From: Phaffia rhodozyma
Lineage: Eukaryota; Basidiomycota; Tremellomycetes; Cystofilobasidiales; Mrakiaceae
Length of the DNA: 64,000 nt
Direction: 5' to 3'
Assembly (NCBI GenBank): GCA_014706385.1
Contig: JACGZH010000003.1
Coordinates: 434,001 to 498,000 of the forward strand
The translations under genes were made by a program, and so were the position numbers. Within the stretch, counting starts at the first letter, position 1; each line of letters begins with the position of its first letter. The notes under the pieces were generated by a model, which had not been told where the DNA came from, ran no database searches, and saw only the letters and a program-made list of their open reading frames with translations. Below are positions 49,980 to 60,061 of the stretch, one piece after another.

Positions 49980-50335
49980 TTACTTAGCCCACTCACCGAG
50001 GCAGCCAGAAGCGATCGATGGGTTGTAGTGAGTCTTTGTCACACACTTGTGGATCCCACTGTGTCCGACACTAGCTCGAGTCAACCGGGGGGACGACATG
50101 GTGAATGATCGGCAGACAGGAGCGTTTGCTCCGGCTGTTTGTATCCGAGGAAGAGAGAGAGAGAACAAAGAGTCAGGAAGACATTCTCTGAAACATATTG
50201 TAAGCGAAAGACGGAACTCGAGCACATACAAGTACAGGCTGGGACGACGTATCGAGCGGGAGTAGATGCCGATGTGGAGATAACAGATCGGGTGGTCGAC
50301 GCGGCAGACACGGTGGATCGAACGAAGGCAGACAT
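49980..50335 (-). CDS. Small protein with probable mitochondrial presequence, unknown family
   Basis: I do not recognise this family. Exon 1 (50230-50335) begins MSAFVRSTVSAASTTRSVIS and is rich in Ser, Thr, Arg and Ala with no acidic residue, a classic mitochondrial import signal. A GTATGT donor and a CAG acceptor (exon 2 from 50134) join in phase and give APVCRSFTMSSPRLTRASVG, GHSGIHKCVTKTHYNPSIAS and GCLGEWAK, with TAA at 49980-49982. The product is about 86 residues, strongly basic until the end. Canonical splice sites that keep a long frame open on both sides support a real gene. A role in the respiratory chain or mitoribosome is only a guess. Confidence 0.5.
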
Positions 50336-51641
50336 GTTTAGAAAGTGTTTAGAGTGTTGTCTTGTTTGTTCTTTCTGTTATAAAGAGAGTGGATAATGGT
50401 TTCTCGATCTGTGAATGTGTATATATCTTTAAGGAAGGGAAGAAAAAAAGTGAGAAGCACGGGAAAACGAGCGAGTCTTTATAACTTGATAGAACGCTCC
50501 AATGTCGATAGGAGAGTTGACGTCGTCAGCGATAGTCTGGGCTTTTTGGCGTGTGGCTGCTGAGAGATGTGGAGTCTCCACATGATCTTGATCTCGATCA
50601 TTTTGCACAGCCAGGATAGTCCGTTTTTCGACCACTTTCGAGACTATGGTAGGTACCGGGACATCTTTAGCTGAGGCTGATGTATGACCCGCTTGGGTCT
50701 GGGATCAGCCTGACAGAAGTGAACGTCACTATCCCTAGGCTCTAAACGTAGACCACCCTGAAATCCAAAGGGTCGACTCGGTTCCAAAGAGATTCGTCCG
50801 GAAGAGATAAGGCTTTTCATAGGACTTCCTTAGAGTTCTTTTCTCGTTCCTGTGCCTGTGCCGGTTTCTGTTCCTAGTCCCTTTTTTTGGCTTTCGTCTT
50901 CCGGCTAGGTTCTTTGCTCTATTCTACGCTGCCTCTTCTCGTACACGTGAAGGAACACTCAGGAAGTTTCCTCCGAATGTAGCCGTCGTTGCTGACACCG
51001 CCTCGCCGAAGTGATCAGCGCTAGTTTCTTTCTCTCTTGCGTCTTTTACTGTATCCATTTTACAAAGCGGACGATAAGAACCTAGCCCGTCAGAAGACTC
51101 GTCAAACTCTGTTCTCCCTGAACCATTCAAAGCAAATCAGATTGTGGCCGTAGATTGATCGATTAATTAACTCTAGTTCATCATCTCCTCCGATCTGCTT
51201 TTCCCGTATCTTATACATACACAAAAGGAGTCCCGAATAAATGATCAAAAAGGGAATACAAAGATGGATGAATAGATAGCTCTAGAGAGATAAGGAGAGG
51301 GGAGGAGGAAAGACCAGGTAGGTTCTAATAGGAAGTCATAGGCAAGGTGAGTATGCTTGAAAGTTAGGTTGGGTAAGGTAGAACAACATAGGGGTATCAT
51401 CGTATCACGATGGGAAAGGTCTGGTGAAGCTCTAGATCTTGCGCGCCAATCATCACGACTAACAAAGAGGAACCAACTTTAGCAATTGGGTCTACATCTG
51501 CAACAGAACGATCAGATCAAATCAAATCAAAACTCACGTCGAACTTTAGTTTTCCTCGTCATTAAACCCCCTTCACTCTGGGTGGTCCAAACAGACTCCC
51601 CGTTTTCTTTCTTTCTTTCTTTCTTTTGGTTTCTCCTACAC
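50336..51641. other. 1.3-kb region without a supported gene
   Basis: This is unusually long for this gene-dense window. It holds the upstream region of the small mitochondrial-protein gene and the 3' flank of the CX9C gene, including a (TTTC)n run at about 51606-51627. Minus-strand open frames at 50429-50635 and 50924-51130 are under 70 codons with no recognisable motif. I found no tRNA-like fold by eye. Confidence 0.5.
51606..51627. repeat. (TTTC)n microsatellite
   Basis: About five tandem TTTC units just beyond the stop codon of the twin-CX9C gene, so probably in its 3' UTR. Confidence 0.75.
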
Positions 51642-52168
51642 TTAGACACCTCCACTAAAGTCACCTTTCATCATGAACCGTTCCTCTCCCAACGCGCCCA
51701 CACTTTTCTTCTTTTTGGCCTCTGCCAGTACTCGTTCGGAACATGCCCGGAGATCTTCCAACACCTTTTCACATCGTTGAGTTACCTCCCAATCTTCCAA
51801 CATCGGCGATTGACTCGATGTACATGTCCGAAATAATGTCAACGGCCGGTCACACTTTGCTACGGTCTGTGTCGGTCGGTACAAAAGAGAACGCGCTCAG
51901 CTCGATTCAAGTACATGTCCAGCGGTGTCTATCATACCAAGGGCTGTGCAATCCAAAATAAGATGAAAGCAAACGTACGACGCGAAGCTCTTTTTCCGTC
52001 AGCGGGAATAGAGACACATATAAATCATGATTTATCGTCTTTGCTGTATCGTGCGTAGTTTCATCCAAAACACACACATACACACATGCATACACGATCA
52101 GCCGCACTTCGCATCACTTCAGATGTCGATTAAATACAAGACTCACAAGGATCATCAGCCCAAGGCAT
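51642..52168 (-). CDS. Twin CX9C (CHCH) mitochondrial intermembrane-space-type protein
   Basis: The large exon (51642 to about 51872) encodes two Cys-x9-Cys pairs, CDRPLTLFRTC and CEKVLEDLRAC, followed by a basic helix (AEAKKKK) and a short tail ending DFSGGV, with TAA at 51642-51644. Twin CX9C proteins are small, oxidised by Mia40 in the intermembrane space, and act in respiratory assembly or the mitoribosome. No ATG exists in this exon. A consistent gene model adds exon 1 from ATG 52168 (MPWADDP, GTGAGT donor) and a 29-nt exon (SLGMIDTAGH), joined in phase through a 47-nt intron. Total length is about 91 residues. The subfamily (for example Mrp10- or Cmc-like) is not resolved, and the first two exons are tentative. 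Confidence 0.5.
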
Positions 52169-53015
52169 GGTCTAGTTGCCCACAAGAAACAAAAGAAGAA
52201 GGAAATGATCCCTGAGAGATGGCGATCGAGAAAGAATCGTGAATGAAGGAGAAAAGCAAGAGTCCTCCTCGATATCCAAGAAATCCTGTTCTGTCGAGGA
52301 AGAAAAGATCGGTTTCCAAGTAATGGATGACAAGTCCCGCTTCTGTGGTGAATGACGATGATGGATAGATGTATAACTGATGCAAATGACCTCAGACCAA
52401 GGTCTTTACAAGAAAAACAAGCAGAGGCACGAGATCCCACCGGCTCTATCGGGTTTACCCCAAGCCTGATGAAGAAAGCGCAATATAGGGCACGTGGCCT
52501 TCTCTTGTTTCTTTATATAAATATCAATCACCTTTCGGAGCAGGCTCGTTCTCTATTGTTAAAAAAGAATTGGACATACCTACCCGACTAGATCGGTGAT
52601 AGAGTGTCCATCCCGCTGGCGCGACCGTCATCTTGTTTCTCTCGTTATGCACAAACCCAAAAGCAAAACGTCAGTGGAGTCTCATCATAAAGTTGGTTGA
52701 ACCAACTGTGAGACACAGTCATCGGATATAGGTTTATGAGTCTTGGTGTACTTGGAGTAGAGAACGCTCTCGATGGAGCTGTTTGGTCTCTACATGTCTG
52801 AAGACCACAGTAATAGAAAGCATTCTCTCTCTCTCTTGCTTCTCAGGCCTCTCTTGCTTCTTGTTCTGTCGACGATCTCGATCTCACTCAACGTTCGGCG
52901 TACAGCAAAAGACAAGTAAAAGCAAGTAGTACATGGATCGTGCCTTCTACAGGGGATATCGAGTAGGAAAATAGGGATGAGAAAAGTGTTTTATTGAGCA
53001 GAAACGTGAACGGGT
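52169..53015. other. Intergenic region without a supported gene
   Basis: This lies between the U2B'' 3' end and the start of the twin-CX9C gene, so it holds the latter's promoter. The open frames on both strands are short and unrecognised. A short (CT)n run lies near 52826-52836. Confidence 0.5.
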
Positions 53016-54206
53016 TTAACTAGGGCGAGGTCCAGGTTCTAAATATTCGTGAGGACGCCGACCAAGAAATCGAGAAGAAGGAAATCAGCCATCATGCGTG
53101 TAAAAACACACTACACAAAATAGAACAGAACTCACCATCTCCGTCATCCACGGCCATGTCTCCATCCTCCTCAGCATCCGGATCAGGTTTACTTCGCTTC
53201 CTCTCCGCAATCGTGTCTTCCTCTTCTCTCGCTCGTTTCAGGTCATCAGCCTCTCTCTGAGCGTTTGAAATGACGACCTTGCTCGCCGGCGGGGCGGTCG
53301 AATCTGACGGAGGCAGGAGCGCGTTTGAGACAGACTTTGCGTACGCGATTTTCTGTTTCATCGTATTCAGCCATAATTAGAGACGGTGGTCACAGACGTA
53401 AAGATAGGGATCAAGTAGAAAGAACAGGTCGGTCCGGGGCGAGTAGGGATGGCATGAGATTGTCCATTTTTTTTTTTGTTTAAAGGAAGAGAATAATACA
53501 CGAGCGTTTAGTCTTTACAGCTCGAACTTTGACAACGACATAACTCTTATGAGCCGCCAGACAAACACAAGAAGACTAACCAAAGGCTTTCCATAAAAGG
53601 TCTCTCCACCCAAAGATCGCAACGCGGTTGTCGCTGCCACCTGATCCACGAATGCTACGAAAGCCTGGCCGCGTGTCTTTGAAGTCTATCGATCAAAAAG
53701 AAATCGTTCCATAGATCGCAGCGTCAGATGCCTAGCTTTGACGCGACATCTCAGGATATACACCCATCGTTCTCTCCTATGGTATCTGAGAACCACTAGA
53801 ACAAATAGAGATGACTAAAGGACGAACCTTCAAGGCAGTGATGTCAATGATCCGTCCGTACGGGCTGAAAAGCTGGTACAACTGATGTCGAAGCTCTGTT
53901 TTGGAAGAAAAAGGTAGCACGTGTAGGTTAGCTTACCGTCATTCTCGATGACCCACCAGCCTAGAATGATAAACGAGACGCGGCCAGGTGAGATAGACAT
54001 ACCTGGCTTTTTGATCTTATCACTATGAACCGGACGGATTCGTTGGAAGAACCACGAAAGAAAGAAAGATGTTAAGATGCAAAGTTAGATCAGTACAAGA
54101 AAAATTATAGCTTTCTGCTATCCGGCCAGGATCATAAGGAGACCAATCGGTTCGGAACGACGAACTTGATGTTATTTATGTAGAGTGTTTTGTTGGGTTG
54201 CGACAT
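53016..54206 (-). CDS. MSL1: U2 snRNP protein B'' / U1A-type single-RRM protein
   Basis: This spliceosomal protein binds U2 (or U1) snRNA. Exon 1 from 54206 gives MSQPNKTLYINNI. A 20-nt exon (54003-54022) completes NDKIKKP, followed by ELRHQLYQLFSPYGRIIDIT. Then come TSKTRGQAFVAFVDQVAATT and LRSLGGETFYGKPLKIAYAK. RNP2 (LYINNI) and RNP1 (RGQAFVAF) are intact. The tail is charged (READDLKRAREEEDT) and acidic, and after a last intron ends EPGPRPS, with TAA at 53016-53018. Animal U2B''/U1A have a second RRM that is absent here, giving a yeast Msl1-like form. It diverges from SDO1 across 268 bp. Confidence 0.82.
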
Positions 54207-54474
54207 CGTATCTTTCTTTTAGAAATCCTTCGCAGAGTGGGCTGAGAGAGAAGAGTGAATGGGTCAAGAGAGAAGGCAACGGAGAGAGCAAAGTGGAGAA
54301 AGAAGGTCGAGAAACGATTTACAGTGTACTGTGGTTACGCGAAGGCTTGCTTAGCTAAGTTGGATTCCAAGTCCTAGAGCATCATCAATCTGGTCTCTCA
54401 GAGAAATTCTGTATCACCTATCGAAACTCAACTCTCAACCCGACTCGACTTTATTAGATCGTCTTCTGTATCAG

Positions 54475-55770
54475 ATGAGTAAAATAAATCAGCCTGGAAC
54501 CCAGATCAAGTAGGGTCGACCGGGCTTATTCCCTTTTATCAGATGACTCCGATATTCATCATCGTTTGACCCTCTCTTTTTGGGAATACAGGCTCACGAA
54601 CGTATCCATCGTCAGACTCAAGAAAGGTGGCAAACGATTCGAGGTTCGTCTGTGGTTAGAGTCACATACACCAACACCCATAGTCTTCAATACGTTCTTG
54701 CACAGGCTTACCGGTGCATCATCTTTTTCTCTTTCAGATCGCATGTTACAAGAACAAAGTTCAGGAGTGGAGAGCCGGGGTGGAGAAAGACATGGATGAG
54801 GTCGTCCAGATTGAAAGGGTCTTTACCAATGTGACGAAAGGCCAGGCTGCCAAGACAGACGAGCTTATGAAGGCTTTCGGCAAGACTGACCAAGAGGAAT
54901 GTCTCAAAGAAGTCAGTAGTAACTTTTCTTCACGACGCGTCTGTTTCCGTTTCCTCTCTGGAAGACCACTTATTGAACGCGTCCCATCGCTCTTCCATAG
55001 ATTCTAATGAAAGGTGAACTCCAAGTAGGAGAGAAGGAACGTTCGCATAACAACCAAAATCTTTACAAAGATATCGCCACTCAGATAGCGGAAAAATGTG
55101 TGGATCCATCGACGCAGAGGCCGTACAGTGTATCAATGATTGAGAAAGCTATGGGTGAGGTTGGATTCAGTGTGAAAGCTGACAAGAGCGCCAAGAGTCA
55201 GGTTCGTCCCAGTTTTATCTTTCTTGCAATCTTTCGACTCTTGCTCCAGCGGGCGTAGTTTCTCTGTCTAGTGAAAACGTGTTGACATATCAATCGCTGG
55301 CACAATCAAATTTCATTAAAATAAAAATAAAAAAGGCTTTGGAATGCATCAAGATTTTGCAGGCAAACTCGACATTACCGATTCAGCGAGCCCGAATGCG
55401 TGTCAGAATCACGATGCCTACGAAGGATGGGAAGAGGCTAAAGGAACAAATTGTTAGCGCTGCTGAAGAGGTTGAGGAGGATGAGTTTGGATCGGACGAA
55501 TGGGAGGTGGTGAGTTTTGTTCTTCACTCTTTTTTTTTCCTCAAATATCCATTCATGAAACCTATCATGTACATCAGTGTCATTCAAGGAGCAAGTTGAG
55601 CTGAATATATCTTGTCTGTGACGATCGTTCTCCTTACTCTCTCACAGATTCTGCTCATCGATCCCGGACAATTCCGAGTGTTGACCGATTTGTTGCAGAA
55701 GGAGACGAAAGGCAAGGGAAGGATGGAAACTCTGAATTTCGCCACTGTTCAGGGAGAAGGAGAGGTCTAG
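54475..55770 (+). CDS. SDO1: Ribosome maturation protein SBDS
   Basis: This factor, together with the GTPase Efl1, releases Tif6 (eIF6) from pre-60S subunits in the cytoplasm. Exon 1 (ATG 54475) gives [12 protein letters not shown] up to a GTAGGG donor. The next exons continue [37 protein letters not shown] and [20 protein letters not shown]. The middle domain has [20 protein letters not shown] and [20 protein letters not shown], and the C-terminal domain has [17 protein letters not shown]. The acidic linker and a final exon, [20 protein letters not shown], end in TAG at 55768-55770. All three SBDS domains are present at normal length. Confidence 0.95.
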
Positions 55771-55941
55771 AATCGAATAGATATATGTCTTTCCATTGTG
55801 TTCAGCGCGCAAATGGCTCACAGGTCCATCAGCAGAATTGGTCAATGGTGCAAATAGGCAGATCGCGAATGCAACAAGCGGGGAACGATCGTAAATGAAT
55901 AGTCCGGCACAAACTCTTCGATGTCATTATTATCTAAACAT

Positions 55942-56437
55942 CTAAACCTTGAAGCCGTAACTGTAAAAAAAAATTGCCCAAGAGATCAAGGACATCAAGA
56001 AGAGAAATTGATACCCAGTCCGGATGGTTATTACATCATAAATCGAGAATAGAGACTTGATGACAAAGACAACGACAACGAACGCACCCTTTCATACACG
56101 CAATGTGGGCCTCAACCAACTGCTTGCACTCGATCTCAGGCTTTTCCGATCCCATGAAACACTGGTCTCGAGCTGATTTGGTATCCGGGCAAGCGCAGCA
56201 CCTGTATCATCGGATCGACATGGTCACACATAGAACACCCGGTCAAAGGTCCATACGTCAGCACGAGCAAACGATTGATTTTCTACGTGTCCTCAAATAG
56301 CAAACGAGAGTGTTCAGAGAGGAAATCTAAACGAACGGCTTGAGTCCTTCCGGGTTTAGTTCAGTGATCAGACTCGGATTGCTAGGAAGAGCGGCAGGCT
56401 TGGAAGCAGGAGCGGGAGAAGAAGTAGCAGAGCCCAT
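55942..56437 (-). CDS. COX17: COX17 copper chaperone for cytochrome c oxidase
   Basis: Cox17 carries Cu(I) in the mitochondrial intermembrane space to Sco1 and Cox11 for complex IV assembly. Exon 1 ends LITELNPEGLKP at a GTTCGT donor. Exon 2 supplies the CCACP copper motif and the coiled-coil Cys pairs, CCACPDTKSARDQCF and then IECKQLVEAHIAC. A third exon adds GYGFKV, with TAG at 55942-55944, matching the family C-terminus. All Cys residues required for copper binding and disulfides are present. I place the start at 56437 (MGSATSSPAPASK). An in-frame upstream ATG at 56533 would add 32 residues rich in Ser and Thr, which is longer than usual. Confidence 0.92.
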
Positions 56438-56760
56438 GTTTGATGATGTGGTCGTCCAAAGAAAAGTGGTCAAGGTGGAACTGTAAAAGCGCTCAACAGA
56501 ATTCGTCGAGACGGCACGACCGGATGAGGCCATTTCGGAGGTTAGGGTTAAGGATCAGTGCACAGCCTTGTGTGACTACAGCCATCGGACTTCTCCGTTG
56601 GGTAATGACACGTGATTAGGAACCATGATGACTAAGCGACTCAACCGCTCACCCGCTCACACCCTCTCATCCGGAAACACACAACTACATTGAGACCAAG
56701 GCCAAACAAGGATCTCTTCTGGAAGGATAGTGTGGAAAGCCAACAGAAGAGTCAAACCAA
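56438..56760. other. Divergent promoter region of COX17 and a conserved fungal gene
   Basis: No separate gene. It contains a telomere-like GTTAGGGTTA at 56541-56550, just upstream of the distal in-frame COX17 ATG. Confidence 0.55.
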
Positions 56761-58919
56761 ATGCCGAATTCAATACATTCTTCAGGCCAGGGGTCTCGTC
56801 TGGTTCCCAGGAGAAAGTCTTCGGCGTTTGTTTCCTCCCGTTGTCTTTTGTTTTGTATGATGATATGCTCTTATATCTGACTCCCTCTTCTGCTATTGCT
56901 GCTGTCGTGTCTCTGCTTATAGTTCCAACTTGTTGACTCAAGCGTTTAAAACACCTCCGCCTCCTGTAAAATCAAATAACTCCTCTCAGTCTTCCTCTCA
57001 TTCCAGTTCTTTGCCATCCCATAACTCAACACAGACCAGCTCGAACCGTCGGCCAGACCTGGTGGATAATTCAGACACGTACTCTATCTTCTCAGAGAGT
57101 GCTCCTTCATCCTCAACTACAGGGGCTGGTACAATAAATTCAACCAGCGTATTCCTGAACGGCCCGTTTTCATCGCTTTCAAACGCTCCAACAGGAACAA
57201 ATGGGCAATCAAGTGTCAAGTTGGCGTTGGAGGAAATGATCAAGAAAAGGCTAGGGACATGGGATCTGTTAAAGTCTGGTCATCAAGGGTTCGTCTTCTA
57301 ACATATGTCGTACATATCTTTAGTTTGCTCGCCGGATAACAGAAAGACCAGATCGTTTTAAACTCGATGCTTCTTTGGTTTTAATCAGGCGGATGTATTG
57401 GTGTGACACCATGTATGTCAACATCCGAGATCTTGAGACCTCTATTGACCCTCAGGCTTTCAAGACCAGGTATGCAGTCATGTACAATCAATTTAGTGTC
57501 CTGCCGTCACATTCAGAGTGACTGATATATATGCTATGCGTAATAGACCATACTCCTTCTTCCTTCTTGGGATGTCTCTTTCCCCTCTTCTTGATATTCC
57601 TTCCCTGATGGATTATACCAAAGCTCTACTCAAGGTTCTGGACGAGTACGAGGCGTTCACAGAAGGCAAAGGAGGCGTCGGAGCCGCTGCTTCGGAAGCG
57701 GCTGGTATAGGGACTGGTGTAAAGATGCGAAGCATGTTCAAGACGACGTCGAGAACGGGGAAGAGACCGTCGGTCGGTTCCGGGACGTCTGGGGCGGGAA
57801 CAGGTGATGTCGGCGGACCAGGAGCGGGACCAGGTGTAGATACCATTGGGGAATCTCTTCTAATTACCTCTAGCTTTGTGAGTGGGCGCGCTTAGTCTCA
57901 TTAGGTTTCTCACAATCGTCCGAAATTACTTTGTTTGTGTTGGTCGGCTGATGATCGTTCTCCTCAATGATTCTTCTCTTCGAAAGCCCTTTGTGCCAGA
58001 TTACTTCCAAGTTTTGCAGACATTTTTCGATACCCTGATAGGCGTATATCGGAAGCTCTTTATCCTACTTTTCCCAAATCAATCTTCTCCTTCCTGGACT
58101 TCAATCACTCCGGACCTTCCTCTTCCTTTGGCCGAGTCTATCGATCAATACCTTGCCAACCGTGATTCCGAAAGAGGGACAGCGCCTTCGGAACCTCCTT
58201 TGTCAAACACAGAGTTCAACTTGGCGAACGCTTGGGGGAACATCGGTGCTGGCTGGGGAGCATCAAGTCTAGGAAGTAATGGAAGCGGAGGAGTAACCGG
58301 AGCCAATGCAGGACTCGCTAGTGGTGGGAACATGAGTGCAACTGAGGCCGTTCCGAGCGGTCTGACGATTGACGCTGTTCAGAAGATTGATTCGAAATTC
58401 AAGGTTAGTTCTTACTTTTCCTCTTTCTCGGAAGTCTTCTCTATCGGGTTTGTATATCAAAGCAATGATGAATAATGCCCCATGGGGTCCTGACTTCCGT
58501 GGTTCATACAATTCTTCGTCGTCTCAAGAAAATCACGATGGGCGTCATCAATGAATTTAGAGACTTTTCTAAGCGAGCCATCAAGGAAGAGATCAATGAG
58601 CTCGAAGGACTACTGCAATCTTCTTCTCTGACAGATCCGGTAAGTCGCCATCCTCCGTTCTTTTCTCGCGTATTTTCTAGTTCTTTTTTTTTTTTTTTTT
58701 TGGCGTAGAGTCTTTCCATCTCTACAGCTCACTCTGGGCTCACATATCTGCTCATATGTTTGATCAATCAAGGAAACGTTCTCGTCTCCGATTGGACTCG
58801 ATATATCGAGTCTCTGGGCGTTAGGTACATCGACGGCCGAGTCGGTGATCCATACGCATTCGGTATTTGTCCGGACAAACGGGCACGAACGAAACGAGAG
58901 CTTGCAGACTGTGACGTGA
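56761..58919 (+). CDS. Conserved fungal protein of unknown function, helical with disordered inserts
   Basis: I cannot name a domain. The start at 56761 gives MPNSIHSSGQGSRLVPRRKS and splices in phase (GTTTGT donor) to SNLLTQAFKTPPPPVKS. A Ser-rich stretch precedes an ordered part: LALEEMIKKRLGTWDLLKSG, then RMYWCDTMYVNIRDLETSID, then TRPYSFFLLGMSLSPLLDIP and YTKALLKVLDEYEAF. A Gly-rich linker follows. The next segment, DYFQVLQTFFDTLIGVYRKL, leads to FPNQSSPSWT. The end is helical (NEFRDFSKRAIKEEINELEG), and a last exon stops at 58919. Alternating ordered helices and Gly/Ser linkers suggest a scaffold or regulatory protein. The segment order looks conserved-fungal rather than random, but function is unknown. 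Confidence 0.6.
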
Positions 58920-59228
58920 TGTCGTCCAGAATATGGAGGTTCCCTTTCTGACTCTAGTGTACATCTCTCTTACTTCTCTGATTTTGTTTCCTTTCTGTGC
59001 CGACAAGCTCGAGTTGATTTCTGTTGAGGCATCTGTTCGAACGATCTTTGGCTGTTTGTATACCTATCTCTTCTGGTCGTGATTTTGTAATATATTATAC
59101 CACGCCGATGACCTCTGCAGGTCTAAGAACAAGAAACAGAAAGATAAGAAACGAAATATCACATATATGCATACAGACAGACCTCATTCTGTCTTTATGG
59201 CGCAGATGAACACTCTTTTTCTCTCCCT
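58920..59228. other. Convergent 3' intergenic region
   Basis: This holds the 3' flanks of the conserved fungal gene and TRS23. Nothing else is seen. Confidence 0.6.
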
Positions 59229-59883
59229 CTAGGCACTCGTTCCACTTGTTTGGGAGATCGCTGCACGGATCAGACTTTCAACCCTGCCGTCGAACGCGTC
59301 GTTACTTCGTATCGGCATCTCCGGCGTATGAAACGGGTTCTTCATCACCGCATCAGAATAGGCTTCGTAGATCTTTTGTAGGAGTATCTTTGCAGGCGAA
59401 GAAGGGTGAGGCGGCGGAGGTGTTGGAAATGATGGGTGGAGAAGCAAGACAAACTTTGTGCCTGTACATATGTCGGGAATGTTTGCGTGAGCAGAATACA
59501 CATTCAGCCAAAGAAGAGCGATATCAGCAGTGATTCTAGGCGTACCGGTCAACGTCAACATGACGACCATCTTGACACCATCGCCCTGGATGATCTCCAA
59601 GCCTTCTGCAGGTCCATCTACGGGAGAGAGCTTAGCGGTGATGGCATGAATACCATGTAATGTTCCGGCGAGAACCAACAGATCGTTTTGAGAGACAGAC
59701 GCGAGACCGGCTAGAAACAAGAGAGAGAAGGATTGATAGGGGAATCTGTCTATCAGACGGTGCTCTTCCACAAGGAGAGAAACAAAAAAAAACGAGAAGC
59801 CAACGAGCGAACATACGAGTGAATGTCTTGTCGTAGATGAGACCACCTGCTTTGTTGATAACCCAGAGAGAAAAGATTGACAT
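59229..59883 (-). CDS. TRS23: TRAPP complex subunit Trs23 (TRAPPC4, synbindin)
   Basis: This longin-fold core subunit of the TRAPP complexes helps activate Rab1/Ypt1 at the Golgi. The start at 59883 gives MSIFSLWVINKAGGLIYDKT, the diagnostic first strand. The next exon gives LASVSQNDLLVLAGTLHGIH and AITAKLSPVDGPAEGLEIIQ, then VKMVVMLTLT. After an intron the frame continues GTKFVLLLHPSFPTPPPPHP and KILLQKIYEAYSDAVMKNPF. The EMPIRSNDAFDGRVESLI block closes the protein, and the stop is at 59229. A short Pro-rich loop replaces the longer loop seen in yeast. It lies 178 bp from the divergent VPS1 start. Confidence 0.9.
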
Positions 59884-60061
59884 GGCCAGGTGGTTGTGAA
59901 AAGTAGGAGTACGAGAAAAAGGATGACGGTAGGCGGTGATGAATGAGATGGGCCAGATCTAGACGTTTTCATTCCTAGCCCTAACACCCACCTTCTTTCC
60001 ATACTTCTTTGAGCCTCTCTTTCTTCTCTGTCTTTCATACGAACACATATAATCACACAAG
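59884..60061. promoter_or_regulatory. 178-bp bidirectional promoter between TRS23 and VPS1
   Basis: The start codons of two membrane-trafficking genes are only 178 bp apart, so the core promoters overlap. A TAGCCCTAAC element lies at 59976-59985 and CT-rich sequence precedes the VPS1 ATG. Confidence 0.5.

Noticed and set aside
50924..51130. Minus-strand frame of 68 codons in the 1.3-kb gap
   Set aside because: No homology-like motif and no supporting splice partners; it remains possible but is unsupported.
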